A DNA stretch of 64,000 nt from Flexilinea sp. GTDB lineage: Bacteria; Chloroflexota; Anaerolineae; Anaerolineales; Anaerolineaceae. Position 1 is the stretch's first letter, and every line of letters starts with the position of its first letter. The notes under the pieces are model-generated. The model was not told where the DNA came from. It worked only from the letters and a program-made list of their open reading frames with translations, and made no database searches. A program made the position numbers and the translations under genes. This document shows positions 34,456-43,190 of the stretch, in pieces. The stretch lies in assembly GCA_026645735.1 (NCBI GenBank), contig JAPKMT010000001.1:124001-188000 (forward strand). The letters run 5' to 3'.

Positions 34456-35436
34456 TCATTCAGATAATTTCGCTGATCCAATATTCTCGATGCAATACGC
34501 CACCGAGCAAGCCGCTGTCTCTCCCGGATTAAGGATCATTAAGTGAGCGGTTTCAGTTTTTCCATTCCAATGCAGATTATGTGCATTGGGTGCACAAGAC
34601 CAACTTTCCGGACAATAATACTCGGCACCTTCGGGACAGTAGGTAACGCTATGCGTAAAGTGATCGCTGGTAACTACCAAAACCCGTTTTTGAATTGTTT
34701 CATAGCTCAGTGATTGAGGGCGTGCAGGATCCATTCCCCACCAGACATCATCGATGATCAGGTTGTCCAGCGAGACTGGTTTTCTCAGATCTGCCGGTGC
34801 GTTGGCAGGATCCTCCAACTCACTGGTAGTCGGGTTTAACCATTTTTTCATCGGAACATGAATCAAGACTGTTTTCCGCGGACCGATAATGTTGAAATAG
34901 GGATGAAGGCCAAACCCAAATGGAAAGCGTTTGACGCTTTCAAGATTTCGAATGACTGCGTCAATGATTACCCTGTCAGGCTTCAGCGTAAATGTCAGAT
35001 CGAGCCGATTTGCGATTGGAAAGATGTGATACAGCGGGTGCTGTGGTGTGATTTCAATCCAGGTTCTGACAGAAACCTGATCGTGTGAGTATTCCGGGGT
35101 GAAAAATTCGAATTTTTCTCCCATCACATAACCATGACGGAACAAATTACCACGGTTTGCAGGAAAACGGTAATCAACACCGTCAAAAGTGGTCTGACAT
35201 CCGTTGACAATACCCGGGAATGGGTAGAGCACCGGAATTCCGTAATGACGTGTATCGTCGCTGCATCGCGGAGAAGGATAAAGGAAATCAAAACCATGCG
35301 CTTTCAATCCGCACAGATTGGCTCCGAAGCCGGGAAGCAGTCTGGCTTCGATTTCATGGATGCCATCAATTTCGTTCCAGAGGCAAATCTCTTGCTGGTT
35401 TACCATGCTGTTTTGCTGATAGTGATATCCAAACAT
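34456..35436 (-). CDS. Aldose 1-epimerase family protein
   Basis: The 326-residue protein has the galactose mutarotase fold pattern: LLPGFGANLCGLKAHGFDFLYP, GIPVLYPFPGIVNGCQTTFDGVDYRF, LFRHGYVMG with the substrate His, PFGFGLHPYFN with the catalytic His region, and FTHSVTYCPEG...CAPNAHN near the end. Members interconvert sugar anomers. The track begins at a GTG (35445); the ATG at 35436 is preferred because aaaggtgg stands directly upstream. It lies alone on minus between pel and murI, so its physiological sugar is not indicated. Confidence 0.85.
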   Translation of the reverse strand: MFGYHYQQNSMVNQQEICLWNEIDGIHEIEARLLPGFGANLCGLKAHGFDFLYPSPRCSDDTRHYGIPVLYPFPGIVNGCQTTFDGVDYRFPANRGNLFRHGYVMGEKFEFFTPEYSHDQVSVRTWIEITPQHPLYHIFPIANRLDLTFTLKPDRVIIDAVIRNLESVKRFPFGFGLHPYFNIIGPRKTVLIHVPMKKWLNPTTSELEDPANAPADLRKPVSLDNLIIDDVWWGMDPARPQSLSYETIQKRVLVVTSDHFTHSVTYCPEGAEYYCPESWSCAPNAHNLHWNGKTETAHLMILNPGETAACSVAYCIENIGSAKLSE

Positions 35437-35600
35437 GCGTACCACCTTTCATGGATCGAACAGATTTTTTAAAGGATGGGAAGGAATATCTGTTGTTCTT
35501 TTAATCCGTAATGTCAGTCTGAATTTCGTATGATTATCAAGTTATCCTGTTTATAGAAGAGAAAAAAATATGGGAGATGGATTTTTTTCTCTTTCCCTAA

Positions 35601-36410
35601 TTAAAACGATTCGATTTGAATCGTCTGCACATCTTCTATTTGAAAAGGCATGATCATATTGGCAAATTCAACCATCTTTTGCGCTGAATCGCTGACATAG
35701 AACTCATACTTCGGATGTTGATTCTGGCTGTTTAACAAGTGATTTATCTGAAGAATTTTCTGTACTTTGAGAGAAGTTTCCTCAGACGGGTCTACACAGA
35801 CTACTCCGTTTCCCATGTATTTTTCAATTGATGTTCTGAGCAGCGGATAATGCGTGCAGCCCAGCATCAGGGTATCAATGTGAGCATTGCGCAGTTCTTG
35901 TAAATAACGGGCAATGATACCGTCCGTCAGTATATCTTCCAGCATGCCTTCTTCGACAAAAGGGACAAACAGCGGACAGGCTTTGTTAAACACTTCAATA
36001 TGTGGATTGATATTTTTTATCGAAGACTCATATGCCTTGCTTCCGATGGTGGCATAAGTACCGATAACGCCAATTCGTTGATTCCGGGAGTTTTTGACTG
36101 CAGCTTCTGCACCAGGCTGAATCACACCGAGGATTGGAATCGAAAATTCTTTTTCGACTTCATGCAGTGCATAGGCACTGGCTGTATTGCAGGCGATGAC
36201 GATTGCTTTGACCTGTTTCGTTTCGAGAAAACGGATGATTTGATGCGTATATCGTAGTACTGTTTCCTTGGATTTGTTCCCGTAAGGTACTCTGGCAGTA
36301 TCTCCAAAGTAAACTACATTTTCTTCAGGCATGGTCTGAATCAGCTTCCTCATGACCGTCAACCCTCCGACTCCTGAATCAAATATTCCGATTGGCGCAC
36401 TGGATTTCAT
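35601..36410 (-). CDS. murI: Glutamate racemase
   Basis: MurI supplies D-glutamate for peptidoglycan. The 269-residue sequence shows IGIFDSGVGGLTVMRKL, YFGDTARVPYG, AIVIACNTASAYA with catalytic Cys74, and MLGCTHYPLL with Cys185, the two-base pair of the enzyme. All expected residues are in place and length is normal. It is monocistronic as far as can be seen, and diverges from the ferritin-like gene. Confidence 0.96.
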   Translation of the reverse strand: MKSSAPIGIFDSGVGGLTVMRKLIQTMPEENVVYFGDTARVPYGNKSKETVLRYTHQIIRFLETKQVKAIVIACNTASAYALHEVEKEFSIPILGVIQPGAEAAVKNSRNQRIGVIGTYATIGSKAYESSIKNINPHIEVFNKACPLFVPFVEEGMLEDILTDGIIARYLQELRNAHIDTLMLGCTHYPLLRTSIEKYMGNGVVCVDPSEETSLKVQKILQINHLLNSQNQHPKYEFYVSDSAQKMVEFANMIMPFQIEDVQTIQIESF

Positions 36411-36553
36411 TCCGTATTCTCCTAAATAAAGCTATTTCAATTTCTCATTGATTATAAGGCAGTTTCAAATCACTTGTCAGTATGCCAGCGATTCGAAGGG
36501 AATGGAACGGTTACAATTAGCATACGACTTGATGGAAAGGATAGAACAATCAA

Positions 36554-37462
36554 ATGGATGAGCAACAATTCATGGAATATTTGAAATTTATGCAGGCAAA
36601 TGAAATCAAAGAGAAGCTTGTATGTGAAGGTATTGCCAGGAATGTGAAAGATGAGAAAGATAAGCAGACACTTTTGGAAATCGCGAAACAGGAACAGATT
36701 CATTACGATTTATTTAAAAATTTAACGAAACAGGATGTCCGCCCAAACATGTTTTCTGTCTATTGGTATATTTTGATGGGGCGCATTTTCGGTTACACTT
36801 TCGCGGTGAAATTGATGGAAATCCACCTGTTGAGCCATGAAGAAGCAAAAAAATCGCGCAAACAGCTCATGATGGAAGCGGGAACACAGGAATTATTTCG
36901 TCGGCATCCTGGGTTTGAAAAACTTTTTGCCGAGGAAGTCCAGCATGAATTGGATATGATCCAAATGATCGATGAAGAAAAATTGAATTATGTCGGTTCG
37001 ATGGTTCTTGGTTTGAACGACGCACTGGTGGAATTCTCCGGAAGTCTGGCCGGCTGGAGTTTTGCCATGCAGAGTAATCGTATGATTACACTGGCTGGCC
37101 TTATCACCGGTATATCGGCAACTCTTTCCATGGCTTCTTCTGAGTATCTTTCTGCAAAAAACGAAGGCCGGACGGATGCTCTGAAATCTTCCGGTTATAC
37201 CGGTATCGCATATTTATTTACGGTTGTTGCGCTCTTACTGCCCTTCATTCTTTTACCGGACCATCAATTTTTACCGGCGCTGCTTATCATGCTGGCAATC
37301 GTTGTGCTGATCATTGCCGGTTTTAATTACTACATTTCTGTCGCCAGGAATGAAAAATTTTCCACAAAGTTCAGAGAAATGATCCTTGTCAGTCTTTCTG
37401 TTGCGGGAATTTCATTTTTAATCGGTTTGATTGTAAAAAAAGTATTGGGTATCGATATCTAA
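36554..37462 (+). CDS. Ferritin-like / VIT1-CCC1 family metal transporter
   Basis: The 302-residue protein joins an N-terminal ferritin-like helical domain (EIAKQEQIHYDLF and FAEEVQHELDMIQM, Glu and His pairs fitting a di-iron site) to a membrane VIT1/CCC1 domain. The latter has VGSMVLGLNDALVEFSGSLAGWSFAM, ITGISATLSMASSEYLSAKNEG and three further hydrophobic segments. Such fusions are known as membrane-bound ferritins that export or sequester iron or manganese. It begins after a gatggaaagg-type site and ends 44 bases from a converging gene. Confidence 0.88.
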   Translation: MDEQQFMEYLKFMQANEIKEKLVCEGIARNVKDEKDKQTLLEIAKQEQIHYDLFKNLTKQDVRPNMFSVYWYILMGRIFGYTFAVKLMEIHLLSHEEAKKSRKQLMMEAGTQELFRRHPGFEKLFAEEVQHELDMIQMIDEEKLNYVGSMVLGLNDALVEFSGSLAGWSFAMQSNRMITLAGLITGISATLSMASSEYLSAKNEGRTDALKSSGYTGIAYLFTVVALLLPFILLPDHQFLPALLIMLAIVVLIIAGFNYYISVARNEKFSTKFREMILVSLSVAGISFLIGLIVKKVLGIDI

Positions 37463-37506
37463 AAGCATATTTTGGGATCATCCAGTTTTATTTGGAAAGG
37501 CGCTCG

Positions 37507-38334
37507 TCAGCAATTGCCAACATAGACATGCGGCAAATGTTGACGAGCGATCTCTGCCAGATGATAGACCCGTCTCACTTCGGTTGCATTTCGGTCCATC
37601 ATTCGAAAATGAGGAAAGAAGCGTGTGATGTGAAAGGGGATCTCCGGATTGATGCCAGCAATCCATTGTGCGATTTGCCTGATCTCATCTTCTGAATCAT
37701 TTTCTTCAGGGATGATCAGCGTCGTGATTTCTACATGGGTAGATTTTGCGCTCAGCTCAATTGTCCGCTTGACGGTTTCCAGATTGCCGCTAATTTTTTT
37801 ATAAAAAGATTCTGTAAAGCCTTTTAGATCAATATTCATGGCATCGATCCAGGGCAAAATTTCCAGAAGCGGTTTTTCTTCCACAGTTCCATTCGTAACC
37901 AATACGTTTTTCAGTTTTTTTTGATGCGCCAGTTTCGCACAATCCATGACGTATTCATAACTGATGAACGGCTCATTGTACGTATAGGCGATACCGATAT
38001 TGTCTCTGACTTTCAATTTCTGTGCTTCTTCAACCAGTTCCTGCGGCGATATCATCGTGATCCGGATGTGATCTTTGTAGGTCTGTGAAATGTCACTGTT
38101 TTGACAGAAGGGACATCGAAGATTGCAGCCGTAACTCCCGACTGATAAAATGAAGCTGCCGGGAAAAAAATGCCTCAGCGGCTTCTTTTCAATCGGATCA
38201 AGGGCAATGGAGGTTATTTTCCCATAATTGGTGCAGATAATCTGATTTTGAATATTGGTTCTTGCACCGCAGAATCCGGTTTGTCCTTCCTCCAGACTGC
38301 AATGATGGAAACAAATTTCACATGTTGTTTTCAT
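37507..38334 (-). CDS. amrS: AmmeMemoRadiSam system radical SAM enzyme
   Basis: The 275-residue radical SAM protein has the cluster motif CNLRCPFC (Cys70, 74, 77) and an N-terminal Cys-rich segment, CEICFHHCSLEEGQTGFCGAR, as in pyruvate-formate-lyase-activating-like enzymes of this group. NIGIAYTYNEPFISYEYVMDCA and the late ITRFFPHFRM are typical of the AmrS family. It overlaps the upstream Memo-AMMECR1 gene by four bases. The three-part system is conserved in many bacteria and archaea, but its substrate is unknown. Confidence 0.9.
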   Translation of the reverse strand: MKTTCEICFHHCSLEEGQTGFCGARTNIQNQIICTNYGKITSIALDPIEKKPLRHFFPGSFILSVGSYGCNLRCPFCQNSDISQTYKDHIRITMISPQELVEEAQKLKVRDNIGIAYTYNEPFISYEYVMDCAKLAHQKKLKNVLVTNGTVEEKPLLEILPWIDAMNIDLKGFTESFYKKISGNLETVKRTIELSAKSTHVEITTLIIPEENDSEDEIRQIAQWIAGINPEIPFHITRFFPHFRMMDRNATEVRRVYHLAEIARQHLPHVYVGNC

Positions 38335-39716
38335 AAATGGCGCACCACTTCAAACCGTTCCAATGAGACGGTTTCATCTTTTCGGATTCCAGCTTTCTGT
38401 TTGGCAATGGCGATCTGCTGTTCCACATTGTCGACTCCTTCCAGATTTGGAAGCAGTAAACCGCGCCGATAATCTTTCGAAACAATGACACCATATCGTT
38501 TTACATTCAATTGAGCGGGGGAATGGATGGGTTCTGCCGGTGAGAGTACATCTACGCTGTAAGTGAGATCCGGCAATTCTGCTGCTGTGACCGGAGGAAA
38601 ACGCGGATCATCCGTGCCGGAAGAAATCGCATTCATTATGATTTCTTCCGCAATATTTTTTGTGACGGGTGCAATTGTTCCGATACAGCCGCGTAATTGT
38701 CCGAATTTTTTTATGGAGACAAATACCCCTGCTCTCTCTGTCATCATCTCCTGCGGCAAATTTACAGGTGGCTTGATATGCTTTCGTGTCGCCAGGTAAG
38801 ACTCGAGTGCTGTTCTTGCCAGTCTGACATACGGATCCTCATGAATTTTCATCTCAGCCAGCCGGTCTTTCTCGATTTGTTCATAGACCCTGTCATAATG
38901 ACGGTTCTCATCTTTGCCGGTGATTTCAAAGGCGGCTACGCCATATCCAACCCCGAAAGGTCCTTCGTACGATAATAACGTCGGCCGGACAGACTGTCCA
39001 TCCAGTGCACCGGCCATAATCAAAAAGGATCGCAGCCCGCATTCGCCCGCTTTTTCACAGAGTTCAGGGTCCAGAGTGAAAAAATCAAGAAAATTTCCGG
39101 TTTCCATCGCATGGATTACTTTTTGATCGAATGCCGGACCTTCCGGCTGGTATCCATAAGGCCCGTCTTCTGTTAATCGATGCGAAAGGTCCCCGCTTGC
39201 AATGAATACTGTTTTACGATTGAGCTGTTCTGCGGTTTTAGCGATGCATTTGCCAAATTGGTAATGTGTTACCAATCGTTCCCCGGATAAACCGATCCGT
39301 ACCAGCTTATACGAGGTCCAGCATTCATTGATAAATTTCAACGGGATCAAGGTGCCATGATCGATTTCAGGATTGCGCTCGCCAAGTGTTCCGGCCGAAA
39401 TCAGCGCTTCCTGCGCGTTTTTTTCCAGCCTTTTGACAAATTCTTTATCATATTCAGCTTCCAGCATCGAATTGCGTACACCGAATTGTCTGAGATCTCC
39501 AACCGCTTTCGATCCCGGTGAAATATGAAAATAATCGGAATATAGAATGGAATGCGGTGTTGTGACGACAATTGTTTCCGGAGCAAGCTCGGCGATGCTT
39601 TTTGCTGCTGTCCGATAACTGTCGATGGTTTTCTGAATTTTTTTTTCTTCACCTTTTCCGATTTCCGGCAAAATAATTGGCGGATGCGGGACAATAAATG
39701 CACCGATAATGGACAT
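38331..39716 (-). CDS. AmmeMemoRadiSam system Memo-AMMECR1 fusion (AmrB-AmrA)
   Basis: The 461-residue protein joins two domains. The first, about 1-270, is a Memo/LigB-like dioxygenase fold: GAFIVPHPPIILPEIGKGEE, VVTTPHSILYSDYFHISPG, IDHGTLIPLKFI and FIASGDLSHRLTEDGPYG keep the metal-ligand His pattern. The second, about 290-461, is AMMECR1: YVRLARTALESYLATRK, GVFVSIKKFGQLRGCIGTI with the invariant LRGCIG, and DDPRFPPVTAAELPDLTYSVDVLSPAEPI. Fusion and coupling with the radical SAM gene indicate a shared, still unidentified modification. Confidence 0.93.
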   Translation of the reverse strand: MSIIGAFIVPHPPIILPEIGKGEEKKIQKTIDSYRTAAKSIAELAPETIVVTTPHSILYSDYFHISPGSKAVGDLRQFGVRNSMLEAEYDKEFVKRLEKNAQEALISAGTLGERNPEIDHGTLIPLKFINECWTSYKLVRIGLSGERLVTHYQFGKCIAKTAEQLNRKTVFIASGDLSHRLTEDGPYGYQPEGPAFDQKVIHAMETGNFLDFFTLDPELCEKAGECGLRSFLIMAGALDGQSVRPTLLSYEGPFGVGYGVAAFEITGKDENRHYDRVYEQIEKDRLAEMKIHEDPYVRLARTALESYLATRKHIKPPVNLPQEMMTERAGVFVSIKKFGQLRGCIGTIAPVTKNIAEEIIMNAISSGTDDPRFPPVTAAELPDLTYSVDVLSPAEPIHSPAQLNVKRYGVIVSKDYRRGLLLPNLEGVDNVEQQIAIAKQKAGIRKDETVSLERFEVVRHL

Positions 39717-39785
39717 GCTGACTCCTTTTCCGGAAAACTTTGTTTCTTTAATTATATACAGCTGTCAACCGAGTTTGAAAACATG

Positions 39786-39909
39786 CAGTAATTCGAAATA
39801 TGGAAATGTTTTTCGAATAGAGAAAGTAAATTTGTTGTTCTTATAGTTTTGCGCGAAGCGCAAAACTATAAGAACAACAAAGAATTCTTTTCATATTTCG
39901 AATTGTTGG
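39786..39909. repeat. Long TTCGAA repeat with perfect 24-bp hairpin
   Basis: A textbook member: left end cagtaattcgaaatatgg, inner tttttcgaatagagaaag, arms 39831-39854 (tttgttgttcttatagtttt...) and 39858-39881 pairing perfectly around loop GAA, then agaattcttttcatatttcgaattgttgg. Confidence 0.95.
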
Positions 39910-39917
39910 AAAACATG

Positions 39918-40033
39918 TATTCGAATATGGAGAGGATAATCAACAGTTGTGCTGATGATGCACTTCACTCATAAAGATCACAACAAGTTTTCTCTTTTTT
40001 CTTAAAAGTCTTTTCCAAAACTCGAATTACTGG
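39918..40033. repeat. TTCGAA repeat with decayed hairpin
   Basis: tgtattcgaatatgg at left and ccaaaactcgaattactgg at right; the middle cagttgtgctgatgatgca...gatcacaacaag is a remnant of the hairpin. It follows the previous copy directly. Confidence 0.75.
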
Positions 40034-40130
40034 TAAGTTTAAGAAAACTCTGCAGGAAAAACTGAATTGATTATCATTTCGTTATTTTTATTCCTCGTTT
40101 TCTATGATGAAATCGTATCGTCAAAATTAT

Positions 40131-40252
40131 TAGCAACGAAATATGGATTAACCTTTCAATTAAAAAGAGAAAATTTGTTTTACTAATAGTTTTGCGCTTC
40201 GCGCAAAACTATTAGTAAAACAAAGAATTCTTTTCATAGTTCAAATTACAGT
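40131..40252. repeat. Long TTCGAA repeat with perfect 24-bp hairpin of a different arm sequence
   Basis: Arms 40174-40197 (tttgttttactaatagtttt...) and 40201-40224 pair perfectly around loop TTC. Compared with the copy at 39831, several positions differ and every difference is matched in the opposite arm. The downstream aagaattcttttcat block is identical. It ends 17 bases before the next gene. Confidence 0.95.
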
Positions 40253-40268
40253 ATCACTGGAGTTAACT

Positions 40269-41612
40269 TTGGATTTTTCTTCTTGCACCATTTCCGATCT
40301 GTTAGATCCTGAAGGTTTTGCATGTTCCTGCGGGAAAGTACATCGTGTGAGTCTGCGTTATGTAGATATTGCTCAAGGAGCAATAAACCGTATTCCTGAA
40401 ATGCTTCATAAAACGGGCGTCACAAAACCTTTTCTGATTGCCGATTTATGTACCTACGAAGCGGCAGGACGACGCGTCAGTGAAATCCTGGACGCATCCC
40501 ATATCCCATTCGCAAAGTATATTTTCCAGGTTGAACGACCGGAGTCGAATGAATGTGCTGTCGGTTTGGCTGCCATGGCGTTTGATACATCCTGTGACGG
40601 AATCCTGGCAGTGGGCTCCGGTTCCATCGGGGATATCAGCAAAATTATCGCCAGATTAAGCGGCAATCCTTTGATCACGATTGCTACTGCTCCTTCAATG
40701 GATGGTTTCGCTTCTCCAACCTGTTCCAACATTGTGAGCGGCCTGAAATCCACTGTGCCGGGTGTCTGTCCGATTGCGATCATTGGCGATTTGGATGTGC
40801 TTTGCAGTGCTCCGACCCGAATGCTTCAAGCCGGGCTTGGGGATATGGCAGCAAAACCGAATGCACTTCTTGAATGGCGCTTATCCAACTTGATTAATGG
40901 AGAATATTATTGCGGGAACGTGGCTTCATTGATGCGGAAGTCCGCTTATCAATGTCTTTCCTCAGCATCCGGTTTGATGAACCGGGATCCTCAGGCTGTT
41001 ACGCATATTATGGAGGGGCTGGTGATGTCCGGTATTGCCATGGCTTTTGCTGACACGACTCGGCCGGCATCTGGTATTGATCATTATTTTTCCCATATCT
41101 GGGATATGCTGGCACTTCAAAGAGGTGAACTGCCGGATTTGCATGGCATTCAAGTCGGGATTGGAACGATCTATTCTATTCAAATTTATGAGATGATCAA
41201 ACAACAAAAACCGGACAGTCATAAAGCGCGATCCTGCATGAACGAATTTGACTGGCAAAGATGGCAGCAGTCCATAAGGGAATTTCTTCCGTCTGCCGCC
41301 GACAGCATTATTCGACAGGCGGCAGCCGAGAATCGTTTTGATTCGCAAAAACATGCCAGTCGATTTCAAACGATTTCTCAGCATTGGGACGAGATTGTAC
41401 AAATAATCGCGGATGATCTCCCGGACCTGCACACAGTACGCAGTCAGCTGCAGTCGGCTGGAGCACCGGTTTCTGCACAGGAAATTGGCATCTCTCCGGA
41501 AATACTAAAAAGAACTTTTTTGACGACCAAAGATTTACGGAATAAATATATGGCCAGCAGTTTGTTATGGGATATGGGACTGCTTGAGGAAGCCGCAAAT
41601 AAACTTTTCTGA
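40269..41612 (+). CDS. sn-glycerol-1-phosphate dehydrogenase (AraM/EgsA-like)
   Basis: The 447-residue protein belongs to the iron-containing alcohol dehydrogenase superfamily, glycerol-1-phosphate dehydrogenase branch, which reduces dihydroxyacetone phosphate to glycerol 1-phosphate. Evidence is DGILAVGSGSIGDISKIIA (NAD-binding), ITIATAPSMDGFASPTCSNI, LQAGLGDMAAKPNALLEW with the metal-binding Asp, and GIDHYFSHIWDM with the metal His ligands. The start is a TTG placed behind tggag at good spacing; no ATG fits. Glycerol 1-phosphate is the archaeal lipid backbone but is also used by some bacteria for prenylglycerol lipids. No prenyltransferase neighbour is seen here. The C-terminal 120 residues are helical, as in AraM. 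Confidence 0.9.
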   Translation: MDFSSCTISDLLDPEGFACSCGKVHRVSLRYVDIAQGAINRIPEMLHKTGVTKPFLIADLCTYEAAGRRVSEILDASHIPFAKYIFQVERPESNECAVGLAAMAFDTSCDGILAVGSGSIGDISKIIARLSGNPLITIATAPSMDGFASPTCSNIVSGLKSTVPGVCPIAIIGDLDVLCSAPTRMLQAGLGDMAAKPNALLEWRLSNLINGEYYCGNVASLMRKSAYQCLSSASGLMNRDPQAVTHIMEGLVMSGIAMAFADTTRPASGIDHYFSHIWDMLALQRGELPDLHGIQVGIGTIYSIQIYEMIKQQKPDSHKARSCMNEFDWQRWQQSIREFLPSAADSIIRQAAAENRFDSQKHASRFQTISQHWDEIVQIIADDLPDLHTVRSQLQSAGAPVSAQEIGISPEILKRTFLTTKDLRNKYMASSLLWDMGLLEEAANKLF

Positions 41613-41705
41613 GAAGGAACTTCTTCACGATTTTTGATTCTGCGCGGTTATGCCAAGTATTTTCAAAAGGATGAAAGCGGGATGCGCTGTCGGAGAAAAA
41701 ACTTT

Positions 41706-43190
41706 TTATTTAGATAGATTTCGAATTCTTCCGGCGCTGACAAAACCACAACCCAGATATGTCTCACTGCTATCTACCATTAAAAGGATCGTCCCTTTCG
41801 TTAGTATTTCATCCGAAGAAGGCAAATCCTCCCCGTGCAGCCAGCGAACTGCCTGTTCCTCATCCAAATGAAAGTGATTTTTTTTCATTTCTCTGAAAAA
41901 ACGGCTCATCCAATCGTTGTCAGGCATCCATCCGGAGACTGTGAGCGAGGCAACTTTCATTCCTGCAGATTTGCAGGGAAGTGATGAAAAAGCATTAACG
42001 TATCGATTGGATAACGCCCAAACTTCATTCTCTCGCTGCCATAAGGAACAATCATATTCTTCTAATACGGGCTTCAGCAGAAAAGCAAACTGATCCTCAA
42101 AAAATGCATCAATTTTTTTCTGCATCGACAGATCGATTTCTGTAAATCCACTTTTTTCCCAGGATCGAAAAGGGATTTCTGATTTTCGATCACTGAAAGA
42201 GTCTTGTTTGCAGAGCAGAGCAGCAAAAAATCCGGCTGTTTCATAACGATGCGGCCATAATCGGATGCTGCCAGTTAATGATGGATCAAATGTTTGGATA
42301 CCATCTGTGGTTAAACCTGGCGCAGGGTAAGGAAGCCTTTCCTGGGCATTGGCAACGCTGATTTTTGAGCCATATTTTTGCAGAATCTGGTTAACGACTG
42401 CTTCATCTTCATAAGGGGATAATGTACAGGTAGAATAAACAAGTTGCCCGCCAGGTTTTAAGGCATGGATGGCTGAATCCAGTAAAGCAGTCTGCCTTTG
42501 AGCCAGCGCTTTTTCTTCTCGCTCTGTGATCGGCCGCATGGGGTGAGAATCGATGGATACCAGGCTTTGCATACTGCAGGGAGCATCCAGCAGGATGATA
42601 TCAAAGGTATCCGGGTACCATAGACCGAAATTTTCTCCCGGAAAATTGGTGATGAAGTGGTTCAGGCTTCCCCAGTTTTTCAGAACTGTCTTTAACGCGC
42701 TGATTCTGGAAAGGCTTGAGTCATTAGCCATTACCAGCCCCTGATCCAGACTGCGGGCAACCAGGTGCGTCGTTTTTCCGCCCGGTGATGCGGCCATGTC
42801 GAGAATTAACGGGCGAGACTCCATCTTTTGCACATCAAATAAAGAAGCGGGCAGCATGGAAGCTGTGTCTTGAATGTAATACTGACCGATTTGATGTTCC
42901 CGCGTCAGGCTGGGAGACGTTTGATAGGTTCGAACCCGAAAACCGTCCTCGCAGAAGGAAACCTGTTCCAGCGTCCAGCCGTAACGTTTCGCGAGTATCT
43001 CCACTACTTGCCGATCCAGTTTCAAAGGATTGATGCGAAAGGCTCGATCCAAGGGTTTATAAAGAGCATCTTCCATAGCGGATAGTTCGGATTCCGGCAG
43101 GAAAATGCGATATTTCTCCCATGCTGCATCCAAGGCATCCTGTTTGGGGTTTCCGTGATTTTGTTTGTTTTGTAATTTCTTTTTAGCCAT
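41706..43190 (-). CDS. RsmF/RsmB-like 16S rRNA m5C methyltransferase
   Basis: The 494-residue protein is a NOL1/NOP2/sun-type RNA m5C methyltransferase. The SAM loop is ILDMAASPGGKTTHLVA, motif IV ILLDAPCSMQS carries one Cys, and motif VI QLVYSTCTLSPYEDEAVV carries the nucleophilic Cys. The N-terminal FRINPLKLDRQVV helps place RNA. A C-terminal extension of about 150 residues (LSMQKKIDAFFEDQF ... AVRWLHGEDLPS) resembles the PUA-like end of RsmF, which methylates C1407 of 16S rRNA in E. coli. It is the last gene of a minus-strand run and overlaps the preceding ArmA/Rmt-like gene by eight bases. The exact target base is inferred. Confidence 0.88.
   Translation of the reverse strand: MAKKKLQNKQNHGNPKQDALDAAWEKYRIFLPESELSAMEDALYKPLDRAFRINPLKLDRQVVEILAKRYGWTLEQVSFCEDGFRVRTYQTSPSLTREHQIGQYYIQDTASMLPASLFDVQKMESRPLILDMAASPGGKTTHLVARSLDQGLVMANDSSLSRISALKTVLKNWGSLNHFITNFPGENFGLWYPDTFDIILLDAPCSMQSLVSIDSHPMRPITEREEKALAQRQTALLDSAIHALKPGGQLVYSTCTLSPYEDEAVVNQILQKYGSKISVANAQERLPYPAPGLTTDGIQTFDPSLTGSIRLWPHRYETAGFFAALLCKQDSFSDRKSEIPFRSWEKSGFTEIDLSMQKKIDAFFEDQFAFLLKPVLEEYDCSLWQRENEVWALSNRYVNAFSSLPCKSAGMKVASLTVSGWMPDNDWMSRFFREMKKNHFHLDEEQAVRWLHGEDLPSSDEILTKGTILLMVDSSETYLGCGFVSAGRIRNLSK

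Noticed and set aside
39786-40252. CRISPR array
   Set aside because: The repeats are long palindromes with unequal spacing and variable arms, without uniform spacers or cas genes.
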